Origin: Capitella teleta
Taxonomy: Eukaryota > Annelida > Polychaeta > Capitellidae
Assembly (NCBI GenBank): GCA_000328365.1
Contig: KB308559.1
Coordinates: forward strand, 454,544-518,543
Direction of reading: 5' to 3'
DNA: 64,000 bases
In this document: one piece after another, positions 1 through 12,700 of the stretch
How the letters are laid out: each line of letters begins with the position of its first letter
Numbering within the stretch: position 1 is the stretch's first letter
Notes under the pieces: model-generated
What the model saw: only the letters and a program-made list of their open reading frames with translations
Database searches by the model: none
What the model was told of the DNA's origin: nothing
Made by a program: the position numbers and the translations under genes

Positions 1-1240
1 AAATACCTATGAAATTTTGCAAGTTATATTCACTCAGCCACAAATCAAGTTTAACAGTATTTTGACGGTAATATTGAGTCACTAAATAGTGTGGTGTGAT
101 GAATAAAAAAAATACGTGGTTAAAAGATGGAAGGAAATTGGCATATGCTTCTCCCCAGGGCATTTTACTTACTGTAGCGTAACTTTTCTTTGATAACTCT
201 TCGCAGGGCAATAGACAGCCTTTGGATTTCAAAGCTATGTCGTTTTCATTCATCAGCTTTCAACGCAGATTCACTGGCGCCGCTAGAGGAATACATGTAT
301 AACATTTTCTTTTCATAACAAAACTCAATGTCTGGGAAGTTGGTGTTTTATTGGTGATAAATTCATAGGCCTAACTGCAATTAATTTGCAAACGACCAGA
401 TTGCCATGTTGCAACCTTAAACAAAGGTGCAGTGATTTCATCTGTTTATTAAATTATACAGTGCAAAATTATCAATGCCTATCAAATTAAGTTTGTCAGA
501 GGCTTTCCTCCAACGAACCGAATCAATCGAATAGTCATATGAGCGACCAATTAAACGGTAGAGTAATTTATATGTTAATGACTGGATTACGTCGTTACAA
601 GACGGCATTTTTAATGCTTTAACATCGTTTAGTCAGAGCAAGACTATTTGGAATCCAAATCTAACTGAAACAGGGGGATTAACAAAAATAGGTTTTGTTT
701 CCTGCCAATTGCGTTGGTGTTGTTAAGCATACTCTCATGATAATTGCTGAGTCGTTTGATAAAGTTCTTCTGTTTTGTATAATGACTTGCACACAATAAC
801 ACCTAATATTATTACTAAGTTACTGATCTAGTAATCACAAATAGGCCAGTGCGCCATGCTTGTCGTCTAAATGCATAGCCTCAGCACAAAAACATGTGCA
901 CATCATATAATAACACGATGCTTCAGTCATAGTATTACTTGCCTAATCAGTGTGGAACAAATGATTAAACCGACAAGAAATCAGCAACGATATTCAAAGA
1001 TTAAATTCCACAACTTTAAAGTTGCCATGAACTCTCATGATCTGGTTGAATATAAAAATATCGCCTATTGAAACGATTTGTAACGCCTGAACTGCTCAAC
1101 AAGTCTTCAGAAACTGCCTGAAAACAACATTTCCATAAATGACCCAGATTATTAAAAACTATTTCGATGCATAGTTGCTAGATATATGAATAGCTCTTTA
1201 ATTTCATGAGACTTGAGTGTGAGAGTTGAGTGAATAACTC

Positions 1241-1270
1241 GCGATATTTCGCGATATCTCGCGATATTTC
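1241..1270. repeat. Three tandem 10-bp units, GCGATAT(T/C)TC
   Basis: Units at 1241, 1251 and 1261 read GCGATATTTC, GCGATATCTC and GCGATATTTC. The period equals about one helical turn, and each unit carries a CGATA core next to a palindromic TCGCGA. Just downstream, a 15-bp direct repeat beginning ACTCAACAATCTAAC occurs at about 1287 and 1321. No function is known to me. Confidence 0.8.
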
Positions 1271-1654
1271 GTCATTATTTCCTTGACTCAACAATCTAAC
1301 CCAGCTTCCTGTTGCAAGTAACTCAACAATCTAACGCATCCGGATGACTTAATCCATCCGCGAGGCCAAAATTACAATTGAATGATTTATCTATATCTTA
1401 TCATATCTCTGCATCATACTATATTAATCTTTTCCTAATTTTTAATTGTCAGGGAAAAATGGACAATAATGCCGTGCAAGAAACTGAAAAGTTGAGATGC
1501 GCTTGCTGTTATGACTTCAAAGAGATATACTGCGTGAAGTATGATTTTGCTCATCAGCTATCAGTCGTATTCGATTCATTTTTACACTTGAATAATCAGC
1601 TTTGCACAATTATACCAAAGCCTAATAATAATTTAAGGGGAGGGGTTCGTGCGT

Positions 1655-1718
1655 GATGGGGTTTTACGGCTCCAACCAAACCATTCGGATGATACGGGCG
1701 CCAGAACAGAAGGCCCGG
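1655..1718 (-). mobile_element. SINE 3' fragment (same family as 49908-50254)
   Basis: The segment matches the 3' part of the full SINE copy near 50 kb: a GGGGTTTTACGGCTCCA block, then a GATACGGGCGCCAGAACAG block. Only about 60 bp remain, with no tRNA head and no clear target-site duplication. It is a decayed, 5'-truncated copy. Confidence 0.6.
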
Positions 1719-3270
1719 CATCAAATGATTCAGTGCATCAATATGTGAAATAAAGCTCGGAAGTATTTCTGCTCATAGATGCACCGTTCTTGCGTAATCT
1801 TGCATAATAGCAATTATGACTTTTTCAAATGACGATAGCTCTATGGTTACGTAAGTTGTGGACTTGAAATTCGCAGAGTATATGCCACGCGTACACCTCT
1901 TGCAAAATCCTGATTTTAAATGGAGTTGCTTGAAGTTCAAGATCATTGTGGTCATTAAAGCATTTAATTGCAAAATTGATTATATTATTTTGAATTTGTT
2001 TGATCATTAAACTTTTATTGCCATCAAATTTGGCCAATGATGAAGTTCTTTAATTAACTGTCTAGTGATATACTGCAATGATAATTGGCTTAGCTTATTT
2101 CAATATAAGTCCACGGCACATAGCAAGTCTACTGGGCTGAGCCCAGCTGACCTCTGATAACGCCATAAGTATGTCAACTTCTGTCAACATGCAGATTGAG
2201 TTTGACCATGTGCCGCATTGGATTGTTCTGCACAGTCTGTATGCTGTAGTATTAACAATCCTTGTAATTGTTGGATTGCATTGGTTTTCATCATACGTTC
2301 AATGATAATGTAAAGTCATGTCAGGTGGAAATGCATATCTATATAGCTCATTGGTTGCGCAATTCTGCTGTAAATCATAAATTGAAGCATATACTATAGT
2401 TTGGCATCATGAACTAAATACTGCAAATATTACGTCAGTGTTTCCTTGATCAATGTTCATCATTAGCTTAATAATTAAAAATTTTCCTTGATCACATCTC
2501 TGATTGATACTTGTTTTTATTATTATTATTATTTTATTTTTTTGTGTTCTATCACAGCATTGCAGTTTATGCTCGTATGGCTCCATGCACTATCTTTCAA
2601 ACGACCCCACTCCCTCCCCTTCATAGAAAGCTGGCTACGGGCCTGGAATCCGCCCAAGTATCGGACTAATTCCTTACTTTGTGATCAGAACCAAACAACG
2701 AGATGAAACCGTCATGCAGCATTGATCAGTTGATCGACTGAAATTTGCCACCGTCACAACGCACCAGAAACGTTATGATTTCCATGAACTCCGTCTGCGG
2801 TCAACATAAACACCTAAATCGGTAAATGCTAAAACTGTTATAATTACTATAACTACAGTCAGAGCTCCAGTTGACTTCACATGAAATAACAAAGATTGTG
2901 CCTAACAACAGGAATTATTTTGAATCGGAATTATCTTATACCCAAGTGGGCCTAATGGTATTCTTTGTAAGTACCAAAATAGGTTTTAGGTGTTTAGGAA
3001 AACGCCGTCATGTCATTTCCTGTGTTTTCGTTGAAGCATCTCTGTGCTGCAAGTTGACCAGAGTGGCAAATATCTGAACTTAGCCCACACAAGAATTTCT
3101 GTTTGGGTAAATTTTGCCTTAGAAAGCCCCATAATATAACCAACTTCCTGTTCTAATGCTTCATATGGCATGTCATAGTCATTATTTCTTGAGATGTATT
3201 CAATATTGTATATACGATCTTGATCATCTTCAACTTGTCACCTGACAAGTCCCTTAGACTTAGTCAAGTT

Positions 3271-3463
3271 CACAGGGAGTCTTACCAGTGGGCTCTGGTT
3301 GCATGAAATGCCTATGCAGCCTTCTAGACAGTATATTACTATATAATTATATCAAGAGAAGTCACTGATTTCTCTGATTAACAGTATAAGCATTCACTGC
3401 ACTGACTACTGAGTGTGGTCGATAACTGCTCGCTCACCAGCTCACTGGTAAGACCCCCTGTGG
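3271..3463. mobile_element. Small inverted-repeat element (hAT-like MITE)
   Basis: The left end CACAGGGAGTCTTACCAGTG and the right end CACTGGTAAGACCCCCTGTG are inverted copies over about 20 bp, 193 bp apart. Flanks TCAAGTT and TGAAGTT look like a decayed 7-8 bp target-site duplication, the size typical of hAT elements. A second copy of the left 55 bp, in opposite orientation, lies at 23095-23149. There is no coding capacity, so this is a non-autonomous element. Confidence 0.6.
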
Positions 3464-4601
3464 TGAAGTTAGGCTGATCAGCCATACATTAGGCCTATAC
3501 ACTATGATACAGCATGATCATGATGCACCCGTCTGTGCATGCTGTGTCAGTGGTCTAATATACTAAATTACTAATAGTATATGTTGTCCTTTGAATCGTG
3601 ATCCGCTCGCTACACTTCATGGGAATACTGGGAAGCAACGAAGGGACATATTTTAGGTCAAACTAATAATTATATCTTAGATTGCATGAGTTGTAGAGGT
3701 ACTGACCAAAATAGTGACACTGAAAGAAATTATTTTAATCAGCGTGAATTTCTCCTTTGGTTGTATATATGTCTCGAGTTTTATGCTATCAACGGGAGCG
3801 ATAACATAAAAAGTATACCCCAAGTAAAAGTAGCATCAGCCAAAGTTAACTAATTCTTGACTATACATACTGATACTACAGCGAAAGTCAGATCACACTC
3901 AGCGCCCAAATAATCTACATATGATAATTCTTGGTCTATTATTCATGATGACGAGCGATAGTACAGGTTGTAATAATATTAGACTATGGCATAGTCCACA
4001 CCAAACTCCTAATCCTAATAGATTCCTAGGAACACACCGCTGTCATGCAGTCAGCAAATTGAGGCATGAACCACGAGGATCAAGTTATAGTCAATCTAAC
4101 TTAGCTTTCCGATATATGGCATTTATAACTCGATAAGTGCAGCGACTAAATCATCATAATGGTATTCATTTTATTCATGTCATCCATTGATATGCATTTT
4201 CTCAACAATAATAATAATTATGACATAGAAAGGGAAAATAACCCAAGAAAAAAAAAAGTCAGTGAGATATTAGGATAAAATTTCAGTATGAATAAGACCT
4301 GCATTTTGTGTTCTGGCTGTGCATGTATCAAGGCTGAGGGGATTGTATTGAGGTTGCGTACTGGGAGTCAATGGGATTGATCTGTGTCTATAAAAACCTC
4401 AATGATCAGATTTGGTGCTGCTGATACTCCACTTAGCTGTGAGCCAGTATCAAGAATTTTATCATAATAATCAATATCAGTTATACAATTAATTAATTTG
4501 TGACATGATTGCAATTGCAATTGGATCTGATTATTGATTTATTATTATGATCTTTTTCTATTTTTTCTTCTTCAGATCACTGCCTCAGATCTTCGGGCGT
4601 C

Positions 4602-5585
4602 ATGAGTAGGCAGGCTGCTTTTGATCCAAATGAACGAATGTTCGTGCCACACAGGGTCTGGGCAGACTTTGCCCAGATTGGTAACACAGTTGGCCAAGCC
4701 TTTTCATACATAGCTGATAAAGCTCGTGAAATTCAAATTTCTCGCAACCAGGAATCGGCCGAAACGTTTGCATTGGATCTCGCGCACACATGTTCTGATG
4801 ATTCTTCTTGTTTTCCTTCGTTCATTGAGTCAAAGGATCTTACTCCTCAGGACGGATATCTTGATCTGAGTGAACTTCCAGTTTTATGTGACCGCGGGGT
4901 TGAAATCGCCCTGCAGAGAGTTCCCGCACCTGAAACAGTCGAAAATCTGATTATCTGTCATAAAAAATACCTGACAGTGATTCCAGAATGCATCAGTAGG
5001 ATGAGGAACCTCAGCTCACTCGATTTGAGCCACAATAACCTCCGTGATCTTCCCTGGACCATGGTGTATTTACGTGAACTTCGCTCACTGAATTTATCTT
5101 TCAACGCGTTCTTTGATTTTCCACGCATTCTTTCATTCTGCTGCCAGATTGAAGTTCTTCGCATCAACTCAAATCGTTTGGAGGTTTTGCCTTCATTTCT
5201 GCTCACCTTTGAACGTTTACGAATCCTGGAGTTGAAGGCCAACCCGATGATGTCACCGAACAAAAAAGTTTGCAATAAAGGAATGGCGGAGATCTTCAAA
5301 TCCATTGAACAGAGGCAGGGTCGTGGGGATGATTGGGGAGCTGGCTCTGACACTGCTCACCGCTTGCGACCCCTGGCTGACCTTGCCTTGAAGGTCATTC
5401 TCAAGGACCCCAGGGTCGAATATCTGACGTGTGCTAGTGTGCCGATCGCGGTGAAACGTTTTCTTCTGTCAGAATTCAACGCCACAAAGACCAAAGTGTC
5501 TTTGTCCAAGTGCAGTGTATGTGCACGATGCTTTTCGTGCAGACAAACCTTTGAAGAACATGAATGTTGTCTGCAAAAAAAGTAA
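4602..5585 (+). CDS. Leucine-rich-repeat protein with C-terminal Cys cluster
   Basis: This is a single-exon coding region of 327 aa. An acceptor (TTCTTCTTCAG) ends at 4575, so the 5' UTR is probably interrupted by an intron, and the first ATG after it, at 4602, is the chosen start. Residues about 110-235 hold four to five LRRs, with blocks such as LSSLDLSHNNLRDLP, LRSLNLSFNAFFDFP and IEVLRINSNRLEVLP. After a basic-acidic linker come a conserved-looking PLADLALKVIL helix and a Cys cluster (CSVCARCFSC, then HECC, about 303-324) that could bind zinc. No signal peptide or membrane segment is seen, so it is probably intracellular. The layout of LRRs, a short helical region, then CxxC resembles LRRC58/LRRC28-type proteins. 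That is a resemblance in arrangement, not an orthology call. LRR domains serve as protein-binding surfaces; the partner is unknown. Confidence 0.85.
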   Translation: MSRQAAFDPNERMFVPHRVWADFAQIGNTVGQAFSYIADKAREIQISRNQESAETFALDLAHTCSDDSSCFPSFIESKDLTPQDGYLDLSELPVLCDRGVEIALQRVPAPETVENLIICHKKYLTVIPECISRMRNLSSLDLSHNNLRDLPWTMVYLRELRSLNLSFNAFFDFPRILSFCCQIEVLRINSNRLEVLPSFLLTFERLRILELKANPMMSPNKKVCNKGMAEIFKSIEQRQGRGDDWGAGSDTAHRLRPLADLALKVILKDPRVEYLTCASVPIAVKRFLLSEFNATKTKVSLSKCSVCARCFSCRQTFEEHECCLQKK

Positions 5586-5828
5586 TTTGAAATTTCAAGA
5601 AGGAAATTCATGGTTCATACAATTATGTACATGCAAGTATGTACATGTACAACTATTTCTTGTGCTATTTTGTATCTGCCAAAAACTGGACAGCCCCTTT
5701 GTGAAAATAGTCTATTATTTATTATTTAATTCATGTACACTTGGGATGTGGAATAATTATATTATTATGTCTTATTAATTTTTTTCAATTTTCTGATCTC
5801 TTTGGTTAATTTATCAACCATCCATTGT

Positions 5829-6002
5829 CTGCGTAACAAGGCCGGGCGCTGTGTACTACTGTCTATGGTGGTATGCAGGATAAAGAACCCTTGGGATTTA
5901 TCGATAAGAGTAGGGGGAAACCCCGGTCCCGGGCTTTCTGTTCTGGCGCCCGTATCATCTGATCGGATTGGGTGGAGCCGTAAAACCCCATCACTCCCTC
6001 AT
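5829..6002 (+). mobile_element. 5'-truncated SINE copy with target-site duplication
   Basis: The body matches the reverse complement of the full SINE at 49908-50254, including the shared block GGGATTTATCGATA and the end block GGAGCCGTAAAACCCC. It is flanked by TCAACCATCCATTGT (5814-5828) and TCAACCATTCATTGT (6003-6017), a 15-bp duplication with one mismatch. The tRNA-like head is absent, as expected when reverse transcription stops early. Confidence 0.8.
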
Positions 6003-6017
6003 TCAACCATTCATTGT

Positions 6018-7208
6018 TGATAATCTTGGATAATACCTTCATTCTGTTTTCTTTATTAATGATCTAAGATCATCAAAAAATTCTTCTTCCATTCATGTGT
6101 TTTTTTTTTGTGTTTTTTTTTTCTGCCTCTTTTTTTTCTGCCTCTTAAAGGGTCCCGGACGCGTTAAATTGAGTCTCTGAGGATCTCTAGGGGCATTGAT
6201 TCGTGTTTCGTGAGTCGATTGCCGGTGACATTATCATCCCAAGTCATAACGCTCTTTTCATGAGGGCGTTATGAACTGAGAAATTTTGCTCTCTCCCGAG
6301 GCCTCTTCTGAAACAAGTGATGACGTCAGTGGTGGCCTGATCAATCAGAACGCTCCATTTTAGTAATGCAAATATTCCATTGGCGGCACCAAAGAGCTTA
6401 ATACACATGTACTACAGTCTTTTCATGGGACAAAAAGCGAATAGGTGTCGTAGCACAAAACACGAAGATGACCCAATGCGCACTGTTTGATTTTCATGGA
6501 AAGCGTACGAAGCAAGCGAACAGCGCTTGCATACATCATTTACTAACTAGCACTTTACCAGTGGGTCGAATGTATAATCAGTTCATGCCCACTGTTCGAT
6601 CATCTACGAATATATATTTAACAAATTGCGAGATTGTTCTTTCACTTCAGCCAGTTTAATTCGATTAATAACTTGAAAGTCGATCCATCCGCCTCAAAGC
6701 GGTTGATCCGAGCAAACCGTTTTTATCCCTTGTCAATGTAGCTGGTATATCCAACGATTATAGATTTATTACAGGGTTGAAAGCAAACGTTATTGCGGCT
6801 ATATAAATGAATGTAATCATGTAACCATTTATCAAATTAAATAATGGAACGAGATTCGGCTAAATTACAGTTGGTTTAAATCCTATTTATAAATCGGAAG
6901 TTAAACAAAAACAGAACAAGTTATTCAAATAAATGAATTATTCTCGGAGTTGTTTAGAGCGGTAAATGTCAACCCAAAACAATCACATTGGGAGATAATG
7001 TTGAAAAAACAACAATCTTTCGGAAGGTAGAAATAGAAATCGGTGCCATATATAGCAAACAAAAATTGTGCTATTTGTATTTTTCTTCAGTGAGTTCGAC
7101 ATCTTTTATCGAGATTTTTGCGTTTAGCAATTCAGTGTAAATCATTACGATATTTAAACATAAAAAAAAAAAGAAAAGAAAAAAAAAGAAAAAAAAAAAG
7201 AAATAACA
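6018..7208. other. Gene-free stretch
   Basis: No supported gene. It includes T-rich tracts near 6100-6140, an inverted pair TCATAACGC (6244) and GCGTTATGA (6266), a POU-type octamer ATGCAAAT at 6366, and an A-rich low-complexity tract at about 7162-7203. Confidence 0.5.
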
Positions 7209-7748
7209 TCACTGAAAAGCTATAACAGCTCCCGTGATATAGGCCATGACATCTGCCTGGGCGGCAGACGGTTCTGCAGGGGCAGTGCGCTGGCCTCTGG
7301 CCGCTCTCCTGCTAGGAATGTTTCCAAGTACTGGAGAGCGACCATCACCAGTATATGCTCCTCCACTTGATAATCCTGGCAGAAATTTTTGAAGGACTTG
7401 CCTGAAGACAACCACTTTGGCTTCCCAAGGCGAATAAAGTTGTACAAACTCACAGATGTGTTCTATTAAAGGATAAGATGATATAATCAGCAGAAGCAAA
7501 ATAAAATTAAAAAAAATATATATAAGCTGCAAATGATCTGGGGCATGTAATAAGTATGTGTGACCAATTAACAGATAAGTATGCATTAAGAATTTGCACT
7601 TTTCAATCTCAGCTTGCTGTTCACTAGAAGTAAATGTACTTTTTTGTTGCTCCAATATGTTCTTGAGAGCATCAATGTCTGCAGTTGAGGATTCATAATC
7701 ATCTCTCAATAAATCATCAATAGCTTCATCTAAAAGTTGCAGGTTCAT
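7209..7748 (-). CDS. Unrecognised small gene (tentative)
   Basis: I do not recognise this product. The first ATG of the open frame is at 7748 and gives about 180 aa. Residues 1-70 are acidic and helical (start MNLQLLDEAIDDLL), with a Gln/Glu-rich middle. A strongly hydrophobic, AT-rich stretch (IYIFFNFILLLLII) follows. Then comes a protein-like segment (HICEFVQLYSPWEAKVVVFR) and an Ala/Arg/Pro-rich tail. The hydrophobic stretch could be one membrane helix. It could equally be a short translated intron: its end resembles an acceptor (CCTTTAATAG), but I could not find a matching GT donor. Codon use in the two outer parts looks coding. Function is unknown. Confidence 0.4.
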   Translation of the reverse strand: MNLQLLDEAIDDLLRDDYESSTADIDALKNILEQQKSTFTSSEQQAEIEKCKFLMHTYLLIGHTYLLHAPDHLQLIYIFFNFILLLLIISSYPLIEHICEFVQLYSPWEAKVVVFRQVLQKFLPGLSSGGAYTGDGRSPVLGNIPSRRAARGQRTAPAEPSAAQADVMAYITGAVIAFQ

Positions 7749-7788
7749 CTCGCTGATAAATCCCTTTTTGCAGCTAAAATCTGTCAAT

Positions 7789-8662
7789 TTATTGTCGCTG
7801 TCGATCTCGACCTATTCTTCAAGCTGCGACCGGAAGTTTTTAGTCACCTTTAATCTCGTCGCTATCACAACGAACTGAGGCAACATTATACCTTATACAT
7901 ATTATGTGAGCGATCAATCCATGTAATAGAGTATCTCTGCTTGGAACGAGATTAAATCAAATGCACACTTTGATTACTATTGATCATTGAGTATTTGTAT
8001 TTTGTACCAATATAAATAATGAGTTACTCAATAATTAACAAATCTACAAGAATGAAATTTTATCGATGAGCATAGCTGAAATAAGCAATGCACATTAAAC
8101 CTTTAGCATGAACTTGGGGGGATGGAGTTATCTTCATCATTAGTCCTACAGTAGCTGCATGCCCACAGATCATGGTATGCCCCGGTCGCCCGTGTGTACA
8201 TGCGGCATATAATATAATAGGCTAGTTCCACGAGGTGCAACCGAGGATTCGACTGAATCTTCTGTTACATAACAGGAGAATTGATTCTGATTCCATTGAC
8301 GAAATCACGAAAACAAAAGGTGGTCAGTGCTCTGAACGTTGTGGTTGTAGTTCCAATCTAATAATTATATTCGTAAGCCATAATGAGGATAAAGTTTACT
8401 GACGATGCAGCTTCGTTCACTCTATTAAAGCGATTTCTACTCGTTTCTCAATTCAACAAGGCGCGCAGCCAGTTTTTGACTGAAACCAATGAAAGTAACG
8501 ATTTACAGATCAAGGCTCAAGAGTAACGAGCATGATTTATGCTTTGGACAGTACGTGGCATCTGGGACATCAAGCCATTTCCACAAAAGAAGTTTTTGCG
8601 CAGTCAAAGTGGGGACCCACCAAACTAATGCATAAAAAAACAAAAACAAAAACAACTGTATA
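7789..8662. other. Gene-free stretch between divergent genes
   Basis: No coding exon was identified. This is the region upstream of the minus-strand gene at 7.2-7.75 kb and may hold its promoter, but no clear core element was seen. Confidence 0.4.
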
Positions 8663-9250
8663 TACAGAGTGGGTCAAAAGTAGTTTATCTACTCCGTGTT
8701 AAAAACTAAACTCTAAAATTTGCTCGAATGTATCAATTATTCAAATAAATAACTACCTGGTATGGATTGAATATGCCCATTTATGTAAAGAAAACAAGAG
8801 AAAATTTAATTTTGAATGAGGTAGGAACATCTAAATGAGAGTGGTGAGTGATCGCTAAGAGAGATAAATCAGATGAGCCCCTGAACGACCATTAAGAAAT
8901 AGCATCTCTTGGATGGCGCATCAACTCTCTGCTTTGTTTTGATTTTAGGAGATAAACATTAGTGCTACTGTCACAACAATAGTACTCTCAAACAAAACGG
9001 TAGTACGAGAGCGTTGCCTTAATTATGCGTTCAATGAAGCTTGCTTATTCATAGTCCTAGTCCTGTTTGCCGCCAAAAGTGGAAATATTGCGGAATGATG
9101 AGTGCACTCTATTAATTGAGATAAATCGGAATAAAACTGTGTGATTTTTACACTGTTTTGTAACACTTTCCCAGGAATGCCAAGCACCATTGGAGAGCAA
9201 TGAGATCTTTAACATGGAGTAGATAGACTACCTTTGGCCCACTCTGTGTA
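8663..9250. mobile_element. TA-flanked inverted-repeat MITE, copy 1
   Basis: The left end TACAGAGTGGGTCAAAAGTA and the right end GGCCCACTCTGTGTA form inverted termini of about 30 bp, flanked by TA. TA targets and such termini suggest a Tc1/mariner-type non-autonomous element, but no transposase is present. The last 190 bp match copy 2 (13777-14101), sharing TGCACTCTATTAATTG and GATCTTTAAC(A/G)TGGAGTAGAT. Confidence 0.7.
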
Positions 9251-9764
9251 ATAGTGTATATTATACATGTATGTATAATGCATATAGTTTATATTCGGCG
9301 GTAATAAGGTTCGCATACAAATCATATTGCAGATAATCAGGTTATTTCGTGCGAAGTGGGGACAGAGTTTGGCATAACACATGAACACTGATGATATTCC
9401 ACTCGTTGAATCCGTCTGCCATAATACATTTACACCTGTGCTATGTGACCATTTGATAAGGCATTTTATTTCAATACTTTTTGTTCTTCTTTGGTTGACC
9501 TGCTTTTTCCTGAAAAGCCTCAGAATTAATGCAATATTTTGATGCTCAATAGACACTACACGTAGTTTGTCGTTTTCTCGATTCTTTCTGGGATGCAGAC
9601 CTGGGACTTCGATTGTGATGCAGCTCTAACTGGCAGTTAATTTGCGTTGGCGAACTGATCCCCACGAGCGGAATCAAATGAGTCAAGCCGATATCGGAAA
9701 TGGGTCTAAAGTTTCTATCGATTAGATCGATGTTTATTTCGACGCTTGCTTCAAGCAAGGTATA

Positions 9765-12700
9765 ATGGCCGCTGGTACTTTTCACCCAACGGGAAATATT
9801 TGTCGGGATGAATCGGGAATAAAGCATTGGAGAGGAGCTGGCCATCCGGGTGATGACCTCAGTCGGTTGCGTCTCATTGAAGCGATTCTCAAGGATGACG
9901 TCGATCTCACCAGGCAGATATTCAACTCAGTCTCTTTCAGGTTTCTGGACACACGCAGGAACACCGCACTACACTTGGCTGCTCGCTTCTCAAGTCTGCA
10001 GTGTCTCAGGTACAAGTTAAACTTGTTTTTACTTCTTGAATTGTGTGCGAGATTTGAATTTGTATTTTATTTTTAATGCACACATTCCTGTTTCTGGTTG
10101 ACAGGAGACGAATAAAACGTCATAAATTGTAACCAGTAAATAAGTAAAGAAAAAACATTGGGCGACGGGAATAAAATTATACTAACTTAATAAAGAGTTA
10201 CACAGAATGATCGCTGTTCCATGCACTGTGCAGATGGCTGTTGAACAACACGACTCTGTCTCCTGGTGCGAAGAACAGCAGAGGAGAAACATGCGGACAT
10301 CAAGCGGTGAAGGGAGCCAGCCTCAAATGCGTAACAGAAGTCGCACACGGCTGCAACGCACAGGTGCATATATCCCAGACCCATTTCACTTGATGACGCA
10401 TGCGAATAAACCGCATCAGTCTATTGTGGTCACTTCTCCTATTGCATACACGGATTGCATGTTCATGTATTATGTAACCAATCCAGGTCGATACATTTGT
10501 CGGAATACAAGACAACAATGGAATGACCGTCCTGCACGTGGCCGCAAATAGTGGCCACAGTGCCATCACTTGCTGGTTGGTGGAGACCTTTGGATTGGGG
10601 CTGTCCCTGCGCACAGACGTATTCGGACAGACAGCTTTGCACTGCGCCGCATCCAAAGGTGATGACTGACGGAGAGTGGCGGGGGTTTGTGTTTCACGTG
10701 CTCGTACCCACAGGCCACACGAATGCAGCGAGCAACCTGTGCAAACTAGGCAAAGGTTTAGTGGACATCAGAGACAACAGAGGTGAGTAACACACCGCAA
10801 AGAGCGCCAAACCAAAACATAAATTAAACGTAAATTATGGCCCGTTTAATTTATTATTATTATTATTATTATTCTCAAATACTATTCTCACTATTTATTT
10901 CAATCAATGGATATAGCTAGATCGTGGATATTTCTCGTAAGTAGTGTTCACATAGTCTATCACCCTCACGTTGATCATACACCTTGCAACAGGGGCAACT
11001 GCTGCGTTACTTGCGTGCCAAGAAGGATGCTTCCATTGTCTACACGTGCTCACTTACCTTGGAAATGCGGACGTCACAGCCACCGATCACGATGGCCAGA
11101 GCCCTTTGCTGGTTGCAGTGTATTTAGGTCACTTCAAGATCGTCCGTTTCTTGCTCAAATACGTAGATGCCTTTAAAGAGAGAACGAGAATTGGAGGAAG
11201 CGTCTTTCACCAAGCGGCAGGTAAGGGGTAGTAGCTGTGCTTGTGATTTGATGCCGCACCCGTGCCACTCGTTTAGCTCAAGGTCACACTGATATCCTAC
11301 GGCTGCTCCTGGGCCAGGACGATGGGATGCAGGTCGTGCAGTGCCTGGATTCCCAGGGGTCGAGTCCTGCGCACTATGCCGCAAGACATGGCCACACGAA
11401 CTGTCTAAAAGTGCTCATCGAAGCTGGTCTCTCGGTGCACTATTTGAACAACGTAAGATCGAATTATGTATTGTTATTGTTATTGTTATTGTTATTGTCA
11501 GTGTACACGGATAAATCATCACATGATACATGTATAATCATTGAATAGTTTACCAATTAATCTACAAAACAGATTCTACAAAAGACTTATATGTGTAGTG
11601 TGTAGTATATATCGGAAATATTACGTCATTCAATAAACAAGACATGAAAACGTTTGATTGGAAACCTAGACCGTTTCCAAATTTGGGTTCCAACGCGAAG
11701 TAGTGTAATTATAATCTACTAGAACGTGAGATTATAGTACCCATGATCAGAATAATATGCATGCACTCAGGTATTTAACCCTTAGGCGGGCGAGAGCCCC
11801 TTCGAACTGGCACAGGGCACCAATGCCAAATGTGCTCGTTTTGTGCGACGCCTATCGGAAGATGATTCCATTTTCAAGTCTGCAGCAGGTATGTCAATCT
11901 CGACATTGCAAATGTCATTGCCTTCTTCTCGCCGTTAGATTCCGAAAAAGTGCACTGCATCGAGTCCACTAGCAACAGCATATCATATAGGGCGCCTACT
12001 CAGTGTGACATTATCACTTCCATTGGCAGCAAAGTATGGGTTTGAATTTTCTGAAGATTTGAAATGAATAATTTTCAAATCTGTCAAAGATCGTAGAAAA
12101 CTCCTCACCCAGGAAAAATGGATTGATCAAGCAGATGAAAGGAGAAACCGTTTTGTTGAAGCAGAAATTCAGTGAGAAGTAAAGTGAATTAATGGCCGGG
12201 TCATGACCTTTCCAGTGCAGGGCCAGCTTTGCTTTGTCTTCCTTTTGTTGAAGGCGAGGGGAGCAAGAAGTCTTCATCCACCGAAATGGACGAATTGCAC
12301 CTGGAGGATATAAGCTCATTCTCCAGGTAGATACACTTGGTAATCGTTATGACATTGCACTTGAATTGTCTAACGACCCTGGGGTGAATGATGGTATATT
12401 ATAAAGGGTTTTCTCTCGACAGGGGTCGATACAAGAAGAATCCAAATTTGGAGAATCAGTTGCAAGGGAAGCAAGAAGCGAAGGACACGACTCAAAATCC
12501 ACCTCAAAGTGTGATACTCGGCGAAGAGGCAGCAGACGAAGAGGTCAATCTGCGGCCTCTGGGAGTTTCCTGGGAGAATGGAGTTAGGCTGAATGATCGA
12601 CAAAATTATCCCAAAAGCACAGAAGCAGATTCAGAAGCAAGTTGTTTCACTTTTATAGATTCTCTATTTGAAGGAGTGGAAGACTCAAAGAACAGTTCGT

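Larger units (their letters stand above)
1..4575. other. Intergenic region with repeat fragments, no gene seen
   Basis: No convincing exon was found. Open frames here are short, AT-rich and lack splice or domain support. The stretch holds a three-unit 10-bp repeat, a short SINE tail fragment and a small inverted-repeat element, listed separately. Its end is the probable 5' UTR intron of the next gene, closed by a pyrimidine-rich acceptor ending at 4575. Confidence 0.6.

Noticed and set aside
1230-1345. CRISPR-like array
   Set aside because: Units are 10 bp without spacers, and the setting is an animal genome.
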